Positions 37,595 through 47,744 of a stretch of 64,000 nucleotides of DNA are shown in pieces. Under the pieces are notes generated by a model. That model searched no databases and was not told where the DNA came from. It saw only the letters and a program-made list of their open reading frames with translations. Origin of the DNA: Candidatus Brocadia sp. Lineage in GTDB: Bacteria; Planctomycetota; Brocadiia; Brocadiales; Brocadiaceae. Each line of letters opens with the position of its first letter. Position 1 is the first letter of the stretch. The DNA lies in assembly GCA_011525665.1 (NCBI GenBank), contig WYAU01000075.1, positions 1 through 64,000 of the forward strand, written 5' to 3'. A program made the translations under genes and the position numbers.

Positions 37595-37963
37595 TTAAGT
37601 ATGATTTCCCAGTCTTTTTGATATCTCCCCCAAAAGTCTTTCTTTATTAAATGGTTTTTCTAAAAAAGAGACATTTCCTAATGCCTGGAAGCATCGATAC
37701 GTTTTTTCATCAAGCGCAGATGCCATGATAATTGGCACGTCTTTATATCGGATATCCTTTCTCAGCATCGCAAAAACCCTGTCTCCGGTAACTCCTTCCA
37801 TCAGGATGTCCAGGATTACCAGATCATATTTCTTTTCCTTTGCCTTTTTGAGTCCCTCGTCCGCATTTGGGGTAAGGGTAACCGTAAATTGTTCCCCGTG
37901 CAACATGTCCTTATAAAATTCCTGCATTTCCATATCGTCTTCTATGATCAACAACTCTTTCAT
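37595..37963 (-). CDS. Single-domain response regulator (CheY-like)
   Basis: A 122-residue receiver domain with the acidic pair E-D-D at the N-terminus, the phospho-acceptor Asp in L-V-I-L-D-I-L-M and the conserved Lys in L-E-K-P-F. No output domain is attached. It is encoded about 200 nt downstream of a sensor kinase on the same strand, the likely phosphodonor. Confidence 0.9.
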   Translation of the reverse strand: MKELLIIEDDMEMQEFYKDMLHGEQFTVTLTPNADEGLKKAKEKKYDLVILDILMEGVTGDRVFAMLRKDIRYKDVPIIMASALDEKTYRCFQALGNVSFLEKPFNKERLLGEISKRLGNHT

Positions 37964-38159
37964 TCTTCTCCGGCTCCTTTGAAAAGATTTTTATCGGTGC
38001 CTCGTAAAGTTCAAGTTTATCGCACTGTTTTCAACTCCAGACACAGGGCGGTAAAGATGCCGAATTTCAATGGTCCTATCAATACGGAGAGGCAATTTTC
38101 ACCTGGCGAAGGCGTTGCCGAATGTTCTTCGATTCAATTATCCCCCCCGATTTTATTCA

Positions 38160-39767
38160 TTACGCGGTCATTCCAGATAAATTCGTAGAACCCGAACTGT
38201 GGTTTGTCTTTATTGGCAAGGTGAATTTGAACCGCGAACCCTTTCCCTTCCCTTCTGATTCTACCCAAATCCTGCCTTTGTGCATCTGTATAATGTTTTT
38301 ACAGATAGCAAGCCCTATTCCCGATCCGTATGCAGAAGGTGTTTCCTTATAAAATTTCTCAAATACCCGCTTTTTTATTTCATCTTCCAATCCCCTGCCC
38401 TTGTCTTCTACCGTTAATTCAATGGAATCGGGAAGTATCCTTCCTGATACAATGATTTCATCCCCTTCTGTGAACTTTATAGCGTTGTCCACCAGATGGG
38501 TTATCAGGTGGTATATCTTGTCGCGGTCCGCTGTAATAAAGGGGATATTGGAGGGCAGATGGTGACTGAGAGTGTTCCCTTTTTTACCAGCAATATCCGC
38601 CATTTCATTGACAATTTGTTTCACCAGGTCAGTAAGTGAAATATCCGATAATTTCAATGGCTCCATTCCCGATTCCAATTTGGACATATCGAGGATGTTT
38701 TTGATGGAATTTTTCAACCGGTTGACATTATTTCTGAGCACATCCTGAATTTGAAACCCCCTTGTGTGCGTATTTCCACTTTCTGTCTTCAGGGAGCGTT
38801 CAAACATATCAATAGCCATTTCAATCTTCGCAACAGGCGTCTTTAATTCATGGGTGACATCCCGGATCAGATTGTCTTTCAGTTCCTCCAATTTTTTCCT
38901 TTCCGTAATGTCACGGCAAAAACCTTCAATTCCGATGACATTATTTCCTTCTTTAATGGGAAGCACTTCAATAGACAACCAGAGGATACGGCCTTCTTTA
39001 TGAATGATCCGAAACTCAAGATCCATCAAACTGTTTTTTGAGCCGCACAATATCTGGGTGATCTCGCGCTGCACCCTCTCCTGGTCTTCCCCATGGCATA
39101 AGGAGAGACCGTAGCCTCTATTGTTATAAAACCGGTCGACCGGGTAGCCGGTGATCTTTTCCACAGAAGGACTCATCAGGAAAAATTCGCCATCCCTCTT
39201 ACACTCAAAGATAATATCAGGAGAACTTTCGATAACTGCTCTGTATTTTTCCTCGGCCTCTTTTGTTTTGTTAAAAAGCCGTGTGTTTTCGATTGCCATA
39301 GCTAATTGAGGGGCAATTTGCGAGAAAAAATTGATATGTTTCTTTGAATAATAGTCCCTTCGTTTGCTCCCAAAATTTACGCTGCCTATTACGTTTTCTT
39401 TATACTCAAGCGGATACCCGAGCCTGGAACGGATTCCTTCTTTAAACAATACCGTATCGGTAAGAAAACGGCCTTTCGATGTGTCATCCACAATAACGGG
39501 TTCACGAAATTGAACGACTCGTTTCATCAGGCTTCCCTCCATGGGATACAGGACGCCTTCTTTGAGTGCCGTGTATTCGTAATCTTTTGATAACACAAAG
39601 TTTTCGTATAAATTATTATCATCCGTAATCAGCGTGACGCTCAGCCGGTCAAAATTGATCACTTTTGAAAGTTCCTGGCTCATTGTCTGGTAAACATCCC
39701 GAATGTCCAGGCTCGAGAAGATAATTCTGTTGATGTTAAGGAGTACCTCTTTTTTGTTGATAAACAC
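38160..39767 (-). CDS. GAF-PAS sensor histidine kinase
   Basis: A 535-residue cytoplasmic kinase without transmembrane segments. It has a GAF domain (about 10-165) and a PAS domain with PAC (about 170-290). The HisKA helix follows with phosphorylatable His in D-V-T-H-E-L-K-T-P, then an HATPase domain (N box D-N-A-I-K-F, G1 D-K-G-R-G-L, G2 G-S-G-I-G-L-A). The sensed signal is soluble but unknown. Its downstream response regulator is the likely target. Confidence 0.92.
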   Translation of the reverse strand: MFINKKEVLLNINRIIFSSLDIRDVYQTMSQELSKVINFDRLSVTLITDDNNLYENFVLSKDYEYTALKEGVLYPMEGSLMKRVVQFREPVIVDDTSKGRFLTDTVLFKEGIRSRLGYPLEYKENVIGSVNFGSKRRDYYSKKHINFFSQIAPQLAMAIENTRLFNKTKEAEEKYRAVIESSPDIIFECKRDGEFFLMSPSVEKITGYPVDRFYNNRGYGLSLCHGEDQERVQREITQILCGSKNSLMDLEFRIIHKEGRILWLSIEVLPIKEGNNVIGIEGFCRDITERKKLEELKDNLIRDVTHELKTPVAKIEMAIDMFERSLKTESGNTHTRGFQIQDVLRNNVNRLKNSIKNILDMSKLESGMEPLKLSDISLTDLVKQIVNEMADIAGKKGNTLSHHLPSNIPFITADRDKIYHLITHLVDNAIKFTEGDEIIVSGRILPDSIELTVEDKGRGLEDEIKKRVFEKFYKETPSAYGSGIGLAICKNIIQMHKGRIWVESEGKGKGSRFKFTLPIKTNHSSGSTNLSGMTA

Positions 39768-39773
39768 GGTCTT

Positions 39774-40307
39774 CTATTTTATGAGTTCTTGTAAGACTTT
39801 TTCGTAAGTCTGATAGGCCTTTAAATCGAACAGGACAAAACGCACCAGACGGATATCAGTATGGGTTTTTAAATAGTGTATCACGGTTTTTAAGGCTATC
39901 GTGGCTGCTTCATTTAGCGGGTAACCATAAGCTCCGGTGCTGATAGAAGGAAATGCCACACTCCTGAGTTTATAGCGAGAAGCAAGGTTAAGGCTGTTAT
40001 TGTAAGCATTTGCCAGCAATTCCGCTTCCTGCCGCTTTCCATCGTGGTAGACAGGGCCCACGGTATGAATTACGTACTTTGCCTTCAAATTTCCTCCTGT
40101 GGTAATGCGCGCCTCACCGGTGGGACATCCTCCCAATTTTCTGCATTCCTCGAGGATTTCAGGGCCTCCCGCTTTGTGGATTGCCCCATCCACCCCGCCG
40201 CCACCCAAAAGGGTTGTATTTGCCGCATTGACTATGGCATCCGTCTCCTGCCCGGTAATGTCTCCTTCAACAAGCTCTAACACGGAATTATTAAGAGTGA
40301 CTTTCAT
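39774..40307 (-). CDS. Macrodomain O-acetyl-ADP-ribose deacetylase
   Basis: A 177-residue macrodomain of the YmdB/MacroD type. G-D-I-T, the D-A-I-V-N-A-A-N loop, G-G-G-G-V-D-G-A-I and the phosphate-binding S-I-S-T-G-A-Y-G-Y-P loop are present. Such proteins hydrolyse O-acetyl-ADP-ribose or remove ADP-ribose. I start at ATG 40307; the same frame stays open upstream only as antisense to the nitroreductase. It lies immediately downstream of the sensor kinase gene's complement, but no functional link is evident. Confidence 0.92.
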   Translation of the reverse strand: MKVTLNNSVLELVEGDITGQETDAIVNAANTTLLGGGGVDGAIHKAGGPEILEECRKLGGCPTGEARITTGGNLKAKYVIHTVGPVYHDGKRQEAELLANAYNNSLNLASRYKLRSVAFPSISTGAYGYPLNEAATIALKTVIHYLKTHTDIRLVRFVLFDLKAYQTYEKVLQELIK

Positions 40308-40614
40308 TATTATTACCCCGGAAATAAGCTGTCTTGCAAAGCGCCTCGTCAAATTATCACAACCGCAGAGGTAACAGACTCTTCTCTTTTTATTAAAAAC
40401 AAAGATTCGGGAACTGCTCCACGCCATTTTAATAACTTGTTTCGGAGTAATTGTCAAGAGCAAAAACCTTGAAATCTGAAATGACTTATGAAATAATTCA
40501 ATAGTTTCTTCTGCAGAGGGGGTGCGGGGAGATTGTCCTGCAAGACTGAAAAACGTAAATAAGGGAATGTATTTACAGGAAAACAATAATGCACGAGGGG
40601 GATTATAAAAAATT

Positions 40615-41250
40615 ATGGATGTCAGAGATGCTATTCGCAAAAGGCGCAGTATCAGAAAATTCAAGCCGGACCCTGTGTCTGACGAATTAATAGTACAACT
40701 TTTGGAGAGTGCACGTCTTGCTCCGTCGGGTTCAAACACACAGCCGTGGCGATTTATTGTTGTTAGGGATGCCGAAACACGGCAAAAATTACAGATGGCT
40801 TCATATAACCAGCGCCACGTTGGGCAGGCCCCCCTGATTATTGCCTGTTGTGCGGATATCAGGGCTTTCGGCGAATTCCCGGAACGGATTGATGAACTTA
40901 TCGCTGCAGGCGCACTGCCGGCGAAGAGCCGTGAGGTTTTTGTCCCGTCATTAAAAAAGGGTGAAATGAGCGCCGATCTGAAATGGCATCTGCTCATTGC
41001 CGCTACAGGGAATACGGATATCGCCATTGAACATATGGTGCTTCAGGCCGTAGAGTTTGGGCTGGGAACGTGCTGGGTAAGATGGTTTGATGATAATAAG
41101 GTCAGGGAAATACTCGAAATTCCGAAAAGCATTGAACTCATTGCCCTCCTCCCTATAGGCTATCCTGCTGAAGAACCGCCCCAAAGACCCAGATTTGATC
41201 TAAGCAAGGTTGTCTATTATGAAAAATATGGAAAGGGTGTGAATTCCTAA
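40615..41250 (+). CDS. Nitroreductase-family flavoprotein
   Basis: A 211-residue FMN enzyme. The N-terminal R-K-R-R-S-I-R-K-F and the P-S-G-S-N-T-Q-P-W-R-F segment are the family's FMN-binding signatures, and the C-terminal A-L-L-P-I-G-Y-P-A-E-E-P is typical. Reduces nitro compounds, quinones or similar with NAD(P)H; natural substrate unknown. It stands alone, divergent from the macrodomain gene. Confidence 0.9.
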   Translation: MDVRDAIRKRRSIRKFKPDPVSDELIVQLLESARLAPSGSNTQPWRFIVVRDAETRQKLQMASYNQRHVGQAPLIIACCADIRAFGEFPERIDELIAAGALPAKSREVFVPSLKKGEMSADLKWHLLIAATGNTDIAIEHMVLQAVEFGLGTCWVRWFDDNKVREILEIPKSIELIALLPIGYPAEEPPQRPRFDLSKVVYYEKYGKGVNS

Positions 41251-41405
41251 GTTTCCGGGAATATGCAATTGGGAAGGGCGTTCAAACGACTTGCGCATTT
41301 TATTAACAGGAGTTGTTTGTTCGCAACAGTCCTGTCTCTGGCATTTATGTAAATGCAATTTTACGAAACGCTGAGGGGGGAGAATGTTAGAAACGCGGCA
41401 ACAAC

Positions 41406-42152
41406 CTATTTTTCTTGCGTAGACTTCATCTTTTCTTTCGCTATTTCAATATTGAATTTTGCCTCAAGATTTTCAGTGTCAATTACCAGCACTTCCTCCC
41501 ACTTGGCAATTGCTTCTTTATAATTTCCATCCCGGTAAAGAGTGAGGGCATCATCCAATAGTTTTTGCAATGCTTCTTTTTCCTGACTTGCAACGATTGA
41601 CTCTATTTTTTTATCTTCTTCTGATTTTCTTTCGGATGTTGCCTGTTTAATCATTTCTCGTCCCTGCTCAACCATCTCTTTCGCTTCTTCTTTCATGGCA
41701 TCGGCCTGCTGATCAATCTTCGAACCAATAAGACGTGACCGCTGTGTCTGAAGGCTTATGAGTTGGTTTTGCAAATCGATTTTTGCCTTTTCAATTTCCC
41801 CTAGTCTTTTTTCAATATCCGTTATACTTTTTTGCGTCTCGGTGAGAATGGCCTCAAAAGAACTATCCTTCAACTCAACCCGGGAGTTTAAACTATCCAG
41901 ATAGCCCTGAAGCTTCGAGTAGCTTGTATCCGTATCTGCAGCCCTTTGTGAAAGCTCTTCAACGCGCTTTCCAAGATTTTGAGCTACGGTATCTAGCTCC
42001 GATATCCCCTCCTCGAATTCCTGCATCCTTTGATCAATCGAGGACAAACGCTCCTCATGCACCTTCGATGTTTTTGTGGAAAGTCCTGTGCATCCAACGG
42101 TTAATGAAGATATACCTAAAATTATAAAAAGGAATGGAATATTTTTCTTCAT
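41406..42152 (-). CDS. Coiled-coil lipoprotein with C-terminal TPR
   Basis: A 248-residue lipoprotein from ATG 42152, with AAGGA six nt upstream. The lipobox is L-T-V-G-C. Most of the mature chain (about 30-195) is heptad-rich coiled coil. The last ~50 residues contain one TPR-like hairpin (L-T-L-Y-R-D-G-N-Y-K-E-A-I-A-K-W). The shape recalls YbgF/CpoB, the Tol-Pal associated protein, though a longer coil and single TPR make this uncertain. Confidence 0.7.
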   Translation of the reverse strand: MKKNIPFLFIILGISSLTVGCTGLSTKTSKVHEERLSSIDQRMQEFEEGISELDTVAQNLGKRVEELSQRAADTDTSYSKLQGYLDSLNSRVELKDSSFEAILTETQKSITDIEKRLGEIEKAKIDLQNQLISLQTQRSRLIGSKIDQQADAMKEEAKEMVEQGREMIKQATSERKSEEDKKIESIVASQEKEALQKLLDDALTLYRDGNYKEAIAKWEEVLVIDTENLEAKFNIEIAKEKMKSTQEK

Positions 42153-42198
42153 ACAGTATCCTTTTGACCTTATTTCCAGAAGAGGGCACAAAAGATGC

Positions 42199-42798
42199 CT
42201 ATTTCATCTTTGAAAGGTTAAAATCAAATAAGGTTTCATCGCCCCCAGGAGCGACAACAGCAAGGGTAATAAGCGAATTTAAGTCAACACCTTTTGTCGG
42301 AAATTTAAAGACCAAACGGGCTGAATGGGAGGGGGAATCTGGCCAAAATTCGCTGGCTTCCGCTAATTCGGGTATAAACTCAAACTCGGGTTGTATCACA
42401 TCATCTTTATAGTACAGCTTGGCTGAATAATATTTTGAGAAATTGTAATCATCGCCATAAACTGTCACTGAAAAGGTAAACGTATCCCCGATTTCAGCCG
42501 CCAGATGAATATCCCTGATTGTAAATTCTTTACGTTCCACGGCAGCTTTTCTTGACTTATAGGCAACATTGTGGAAAGGTGTAAATAATGTTGCGGATCC
42601 CTTGCCTTTATCTTGAGAAATAGTCCAGGGTCTTGAAAAGGCAGCAATACCTATGTTTTTGTTTTTCTGTCCGTATTCGATGGCTTCCTGTGCTTGTTCC
42701 ATCGTCAAGGGTAAATAAATAGCATGAACTGATTTTAAAGCAAACAAAGATACAACCAGACAAAAAAGATATGGTAACGGAATTATCTTTATGGTCAC
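42199..42798 (-). CDS. Secreted protein of unknown function
   Basis: A 199-residue protein with a signal peptide ending near S-V-H-A. I use GTG 42798, with AAGGA about ten nt upstream, rather than TTG 42825. The mature part has a helical start (M-E-Q-A-Q-E-A-I-E-Y-G) and then mostly beta strands. I do not recognise the family. It lies 46 nt upstream of the coiled-coil lipoprotein gene on the same strand, so both may serve the envelope. Confidence 0.6.
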   Translation of the reverse strand: MTIKIIPLPYLFCLVVSLFALKSVHAIYLPLTMEQAQEAIEYGQKNKNIGIAAFSRPWTISQDKGKGSATLFTPFHNVAYKSRKAAVERKEFTIRDIHLAAEIGDTFTFSVTVYGDDYNFSKYYSAKLYYKDDVIQPEFEFIPELAEASEFWPDSPSHSARLVFKFPTKGVDLNSLITLAVVAPGGDETLFDFNLSKMK

Positions 42799-42906
42799 GA
42801 ATTTTTCATCCTTAAACAGAACCAATAACTGTACCTGAAATTTCTATACTACAAAAATCTTCCTCAGCTTACCCCGGGGAAGATTACACAAGATTTGTTC
42901 TTATGA

Positions 42907-43179
42907 TCATTCAGCAGACTGCTCTGTTGCAGCCTCTTCATCCGGAGCCGGCTCGGATGTCGCTTCAGCAGCTTTTTCCTCTTCTGCGGATGGTTTTACG
43001 ACATAATTCCTTCCCGTTTTCATGAGGCTTGCACCGCACACAATAAACATAATACCAAATACAACCGCACCGACAAAACAGAGCACACCACCTATAGTAT
43101 TAACAAACCCTTCTACTTTTTGATTGCTCATGATCTTTTCAGACTTTTCTGTAATTACGTGATTCAACTTGTCTATCAT
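42907..43179 (-). CDS. Small membrane protein with acidic tail
   Basis: A 90-residue protein with two closely spaced hydrophobic segments in about 27-52 and an Ala/Glu-rich C-terminal tail. AGGAGG lies ten nt before the ATG at 43179 and four nt before a GTG at 43185; the ATG is slightly preferred. No family is recognised. The following 43190-43343 stretch contains overlapping short inverted repeats (GGCAGGT/ACCTGCC and AGTGGCA/TGCCACT). Confidence 0.62.
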   Translation of the reverse strand: MIDKLNHVITEKSEKIMSNQKVEGFVNTIGGVLCFVGAVVFGIMFIVCGASLMKTGRNYVVKPSAEEEKAAEATSEPAPDEEAATEQSAE

Positions 43180-43343
43180 TGTCACACTTCCTCCTCATTT
43201 ATTTTTATAGCATTGCTAAAAAGTAACCCGACGTTCAATGAATTTCATGGCCGCCTTCGCAGTGGCAGGTTTACTTTGCCACTACCTGCCGAATGCCTGT
43301 GATTCAAACGGATACTACTTTGCCTTTCAATGAATTCATTTGT

Positions 43344-44135
43344 TTAAGGCTTCACTAAAGTGTTATATCGGGACAATTCCCTATCAGCATCTTCCTTCAT
43401 TCCCTTTTCACGATAAAGGGACTCAAGATTTTTATAGGCCTTTACGTACTTTGGATTAATGGCAATGGCCTTTTTGTACTCGCTGATTTGTTTTTCGTAC
43501 ATCTTTTTTTCCCCGTACACAATTCCTAAATTAAAGTGAGCCTCGGCGCATTTGGGATTTAAGTCAAGTACTTTATTGTATTGAAGAATTTCATCATCCA
43601 ACAAACCCTTTTTCCCATAAGAAACGCCCAAATTGAAATATGCGTCAATATACTCCGGGTCGATTTCGATTGCTTTTTTATATGCCGCGATAGATTCGTC
43701 ATACATTTCCTTTTCACGATAGGCATGCCCAAGATTATACAGCGCCTCGAAATTTTCGGAATCAAGTTCAATGACTCTTTGGTACGTCCTGATCTCGTCA
43801 TCAATCATTCCTTTTGCGCCGTAGGCAATTCCCAGATTAAAGTAAGCATCTCTATAATTTTGGTCTATTTCAATTGCCTTTTTATATGCGGAAATCTCTT
43901 CATCAAACAGCTTCTTCTTGCTGTACGCTACACCTAAATTATTATAAGCCTTTGCAGAATAACAATTTATTTCAATTGCTCTTTTATATTCTACAATCGC
44001 ATCATCGATCATGCCTCCCTTGTTATACTCGTTTCCCATCTGATAATGCACATCAAAGTCTCCGAAGCTCTCCGCACTGTAGCTATTTACAGCACACAAA
44101 AAGTGTAGAAAAATAACAAAAATAGTCTTTTTCAT
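43344..44135 (-). CDS. Exported TPR protein
   Basis: A 263-residue protein starting at ATG 44135, where M-K-K-T-I-F-V-I-F-L-H-F-L-C-A begins a signal peptide. From about residue 25 it consists of six to seven canonical TPRs, each with N-L-G-x-A/V-Y and A-I-E-I-D. Reading the frame upstream to 44264 would overlap the next gene and bury the signal. It is a scaffold of unknown partner, similar in style to the larger TPR lipoprotein near 25 kb. Confidence 0.85.
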   Translation of the reverse strand: MKKTIFVIFLHFLCAVNSYSAESFGDFDVHYQMGNEYNKGGMIDDAIVEYKRAIEINCYSAKAYNNLGVAYSKKKLFDEEISAYKKAIEIDQNYRDAYFNLGIAYGAKGMIDDEIRTYQRVIELDSENFEALYNLGHAYREKEMYDESIAAYKKAIEIDPEYIDAYFNLGVSYGKKGLLDDEILQYNKVLDLNPKCAEAHFNLGIVYGEKKMYEKQISEYKKAIAINPKYVKAYKNLESLYREKGMKEDADRELSRYNTLVKP

Positions 44136-44163
44136 AAAGCAAACCGAGATATTTCTTTCACAA

Positions 44164-44445
44164 TCAAGCATCATAAAACCAGTACGGCTTTTCTGTCTCT
44201 GTGCAAATCTCATGTACGATGTTATAAAATTCTGTTTTAGTAAGGTCATCAAGCTTCTTGCCATATTTCTTTATGACCTGATTAAACTCTGCAATCTTCT
44301 CAACAAGATTCTCATGGGTTTCGGCAGAACCTCCCCAAATGTAAAAATTTTCCCCTGTGGTGATTCTCTTGTGATTGTCCGTGTTATCAAAGGCAAAACC
44401 ACACAGGATGGAATTTCCCGTGGACAAATTTTCCTGACTATTCAA
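44164..44445 (-). CDS. Small protein of unknown function, TTG start
   Basis: A 93-residue soluble protein with no recognised domain, ending in E-K-P-Y-W-F-Y-D-A. The TTG at 44445 is supported by AAGGA eight nt upstream and there is no upstream ATG in frame. It is 28 nt upstream of the exported TPR gene, in the same direction. Confidence 0.55.
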   Translation of the reverse strand: MNSQENLSTGNSILCGFAFDNTDNHKRITTGENFYIWGGSAETHENLVEKIAEFNQVIKKYGKKLDDLTKTEFYNIVHEICTETEKPYWFYDA

Positions 44446-44797
44446 ACCGTTATTCCTTTCGATTGAATATTGCCGTGCCTCTTATGAAGGTATTGAAAAA
44501 ATCGTCTAAAGAATACCATTCCATAAAAAAAATGTCAAGCTAATATGCCCGCCCTTCCCTCTGCGGGAAATGGCGTTCTTAAAAACTTTACTGATGAATT
44601 ATCTTTGTGGATTATAGCAGACACACCGAAAAACATATTAGGCTTTATTTGCTCTGTGATGCGCTGTATTTGTTTTTTGTAGGGATTTATTATATGACGG
44701 TAAAACGGTAAATACTTTGCGGCGGCTGAGACACGGCTGTGCCCGGATGCAGAAATCCGGAATTCGGTATTTACAACGCCTGCATATCTTCTTCTCT
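44446..44797. other. Intergenic spacer, about 350 bp
   Basis: No open frame, hairpin or RNA motif that I would defend. It follows the mgtE stop codon on the minus strand. Confidence 0.5.
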
Positions 44798-46162
44798 CTA
44801 TGAAGCAGACGGGGAAAGCATCCTGCTGGCGATTTCAAAGTAAATAACAAGCCCCGTGGCGTCTAACAGCGTGGCAATGAGCGGTGCAGAGACGAAGGCC
44901 GGGTCCAGTTTTAGGAATCTGAAAAATAAAGGAATGGCCACACCTACAATATTTCCCACACTCACTACAATACACAGGGAGACGCCCACCGTCAAAGCGA
45001 GTGTTATCTGTCTTAATGATATGGCCGCAATGGCAAAGGCGATAAAACCCATGATGAATCCCAGTGAAATGCCAACCTTTAATTCGCGAAATATGATCCG
45101 CCACCATTCTCTGGATTTTACTTCTCCGGTAGCCAATGCCCGAATGATCAGTGTCGACGATTGTGAGCCGGTATTACCCCCGGAGCCGGTAAGCATCGGG
45201 ATAAAATAGGCAAGTGCGATTACCGAACTCAGGACTCCTGAATAACTTTTCAGTATGGTTTGTGATATGGTCGCGGCAATTACGAGGATGACCAACCAGG
45301 AGACGCGGTTAATTACCCGCTTTGAAAACCCTACTCGAAAATATTCTTCCTCGGTAGTTTGTATGCCGGCCATCCTCTGAAAGTCTTCCGTCACTTCTTC
45401 TTGCACAACGTCTAATACGTCATCCACGGTGACGATCCCCACCAGCCTGTCCTCATTGTCCACCACAGGAACGGCAAGGATATCGTACTTTTGAACTACC
45501 TGAACTGCTTTTTCCTGGTCATCTGTGGTATGGACATAAAAAACATTCTCATTCATGATATCCTTAATGAGCTGATCAGGATTGGCAAGTATGATATTTT
45601 TCAGTGAAGCAACGCCGCGGAGTTTTTTTGTTTCATCGACTATGTAACAGATATAAATCGTTTCCCGGTTTGGTCCCGTTTTACGGATGTGTTCCAGCGC
45701 CCTTGCCACGGTCATATCCACCGGAAGATCTACATATTCCGTTGTCATGATGCGACCCGCAGAGTTATGGGGATAGTTCAGGAGTTCATTGGCCTCCCTT
45801 CGGTCTACGGGCGGGAGAAGTTTTAAAAGTTTTTCTACGACATGGGCCGGCAATTCATCAAAGAGTTGCGTACGGTCATCCGGCTGCATTTGCACCAAGA
45901 TTTCTTTTACATGCTGCTCAGTAAACTGTTTGAGAAGTTCTTCCTGTTCAATGGGTTCAAATAGGGCAAAGACCTCGGAAATCTTGTTTTTGTCAAGCAG
46001 TCTGAAGCCCATCACGCGCTCTGCAGGGTTGAGTTCCCTAAGGATGTCTACGATATCCGCAGGATGGCGCTCCCGGAGAAAGTCCCGCAGTCCTTTGAAA
46101 TCCTTGGTCTCAATAAGTTCCTTGATTTCAGGGATAAATATCTTTGTCCACTGCAGTTCCAT
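44798..46162 (-). CDS. mgtE: Magnesium transporter MgtE
   Basis: A 454-residue Mg2+ channel. The N-terminal helical domain (about 1-125; D-I-V-D-I-L-R-E-L) is followed by two CBS domains (about 130-265) that sense cytosolic Mg2+. Five transmembrane helices (about 285-450) carry the selectivity segment M-L-T-G-S-G-G-N-T-G. All expected parts are present. No M-box riboswitch was recognised in the 391-nt spacer upstream (46163-46553), which otherwise looks empty. Confidence 0.95.
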   Translation of the reverse strand: MELQWTKIFIPEIKELIETKDFKGLRDFLRERHPADIVDILRELNPAERVMGFRLLDKNKISEVFALFEPIEQEELLKQFTEQHVKEILVQMQPDDRTQLFDELPAHVVEKLLKLLPPVDRREANELLNYPHNSAGRIMTTEYVDLPVDMTVARALEHIRKTGPNRETIYICYIVDETKKLRGVASLKNIILANPDQLIKDIMNENVFYVHTTDDQEKAVQVVQKYDILAVPVVDNEDRLVGIVTVDDVLDVVQEEVTEDFQRMAGIQTTEEEYFRVGFSKRVINRVSWLVILVIAATISQTILKSYSGVLSSVIALAYFIPMLTGSGGNTGSQSSTLIIRALATGEVKSREWWRIIFRELKVGISLGFIMGFIAFAIAAISLRQITLALTVGVSLCIVVSVGNIVGVAIPLFFRFLKLDPAFVSAPLIATLLDATGLVIYFEIASRMLSPSAS

Positions 46163-46553
46163 GTGAATATTTGAGATAGTAAGTGTCGTGCGGAATTACG
46201 TGAGAAAGCGCAAAAACAGTCTGGCTATGGACAGCCTATATCCGATTTATCAACGTCCGAATACGCTCATGAATGTCAATAGTGAAACGAAATCCGGTAC
46301 GGGGAGAATGGACTTCACCTTTTGTACCGTGCAAAACCGTCTTTTTACGTATGTTTTTAACTCTCCCTTAAATTCCTGGAGGCAGATCAATACAGTCTGT
46401 CCGAGAATACATTGCCATCTACACTATAAACTTTATTTTGTGTCTGTTACAACAATTGATTACTATGTAGCATTGCCTTGCGCCGCAAAATAATTCTTGT
46501 ACAATCTGAATAGAGGCGTCCTGTTGCTCCTTTGCTGCGTTAAGATATAATTT

Positions 46554-47744
46554 TTACTCAACTTTTTCTACTCCCAGGGCCTTTGCCATGCCCAGAAGCG
46601 TCCTTCCCAGTAGTGAACGTTTCATTTCGATCGCATGAAAATCGCACACCTCATCACAGCAAAAACACCCAATACATTTCTTTTTATCAACAATTACCTT
46701 GCCATTTTCCTTTGACATGGCACCGGCAGGACAATTCCTTACACATTCGTAACATTGCGTGCAGTTCGAATGGTTTACCGTAGAGAATGTGGAACACGTG
46801 CTATCAAACATCAAGGCCAGCAAAAAATCCGGCAGATACTTTCCTGCAAAATCCTGGGCACCGCTGGAAGGCTTTTGAAAATCCGGGACGGATACATTAT
46901 TGATAGTTTCACCGACAACATCGATGGTATCCAGATCACCTATACCTAAACCGCGTTGGTGAGCAAACCGGATAGTCGGCACGGCCATGGGCTCAAATCC
47001 GATAATACTGCTGGCTACGGCATCCATAGCAACACTGTCCTTACTGGCAAGGATCAATCCGACCTTTTTGGGCTGGCCGGCATTGGGACCGTTTCCCTCC
47101 ATGCCTATAATAGCATCCATAATAATAAGATGCGGCGGTACCATCTGATAAATGTCTACCAGCGCTTTTGCAAATACCGTAGGTTTTGGAGCAATTAAAT
47201 GTACGTTCTTTTTGCCGTTCCCGGGAATGCTGCCCAGCATATTTTTTATTGCGCCTGTGTATTGCGTCAAACCATGTGTCTTGAGTTTTGGTACCGAGAC
47301 CACAAAGTCCACCGTCCGCAGCGTCCTGGCGATACGAAATTTATCTAGGACCTCATAATCACTGTTGTGAACGTCAATATATTCGTCCTTATCAAAGTTA
47401 ACGATTTTTGCCCCGGTGTCCTCCGCAATTTCATTGATGCGGGTGATGCGAAAGGCATTAAAGGTAGATGCGTTTTTTACACTGCCTGATGAGTCTCCGA
47501 GATAAACCTCACATCCGAAGTCCTCTTGAAATATTTTAACAAGCGCCCTGACTACCGCAGGGTGGGTGTTAACAGCCCTTTCCGGGGGTTGAGAGGAAGA
47601 GAGAAGATTGAGCTTTAAAAGTACCTTCATACTTGGCCTAATCAGCTTGTCAATGCCGCTCATGAAGCTTAAAGCCTTATGTATGGCATGATAGACCTTT
47701 TCTAATTCATAATCATCGCATTTAACAACCGATACGGTAGGCAT
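46554..47744 (-). CDS. DUF362 protein with two 4Fe-4S motifs
   Basis: A 396-residue protein. An N-terminal DUF362 domain (about 1-300; L-K-L-N-L-L, G-D-S-S-G, V-P-K-L-K-T-H) is followed by a bacterial-type ferredoxin domain with C-T-Q-C-Y-E-C-x-x-x-C-P and C-I-G-C-F-C-C-x-x-x-C. Start at ATG 47744 has AGAGG seven nt upstream. Family members are presumed electron carriers or cofactor enzymes; none is assigned with certainty. Confidence 0.9.
   Translation of the reverse strand: MPTVSVVKCDDYELEKVYHAIHKALSFMSGIDKLIRPSMKVLLKLNLLSSSQPPERAVNTHPAVVRALVKIFQEDFGCEVYLGDSSGSVKNASTFNAFRITRINEIAEDTGAKIVNFDKDEYIDVHNSDYEVLDKFRIARTLRTVDFVVSVPKLKTHGLTQYTGAIKNMLGSIPGNGKKNVHLIAPKPTVFAKALVDIYQMVPPHLIIMDAIIGMEGNGPNAGQPKKVGLILASKDSVAMDAVASSIIGFEPMAVPTIRFAHQRGLGIGDLDTIDVVGETINNVSVPDFQKPSSGAQDFAGKYLPDFLLALMFDSTCSTFSTVNHSNCTQCYECVRNCPAGAMSKENGKVIVDKKKCIGCFCCDEVCDFHAIEMKRSLLGRTLLGMAKALGVEKVE

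Noticed and set aside
40308-41027. N-terminal extension of the macrodomain protein
   Set aside because: The extension is antisense to the nitroreductase gene, and the macrodomain itself begins at ATG 40307.
46163-46553. M-box (Mg2+) riboswitch upstream of mgtE
   Set aside because: I looked for the conserved M-box core on the minus strand and did not find it.
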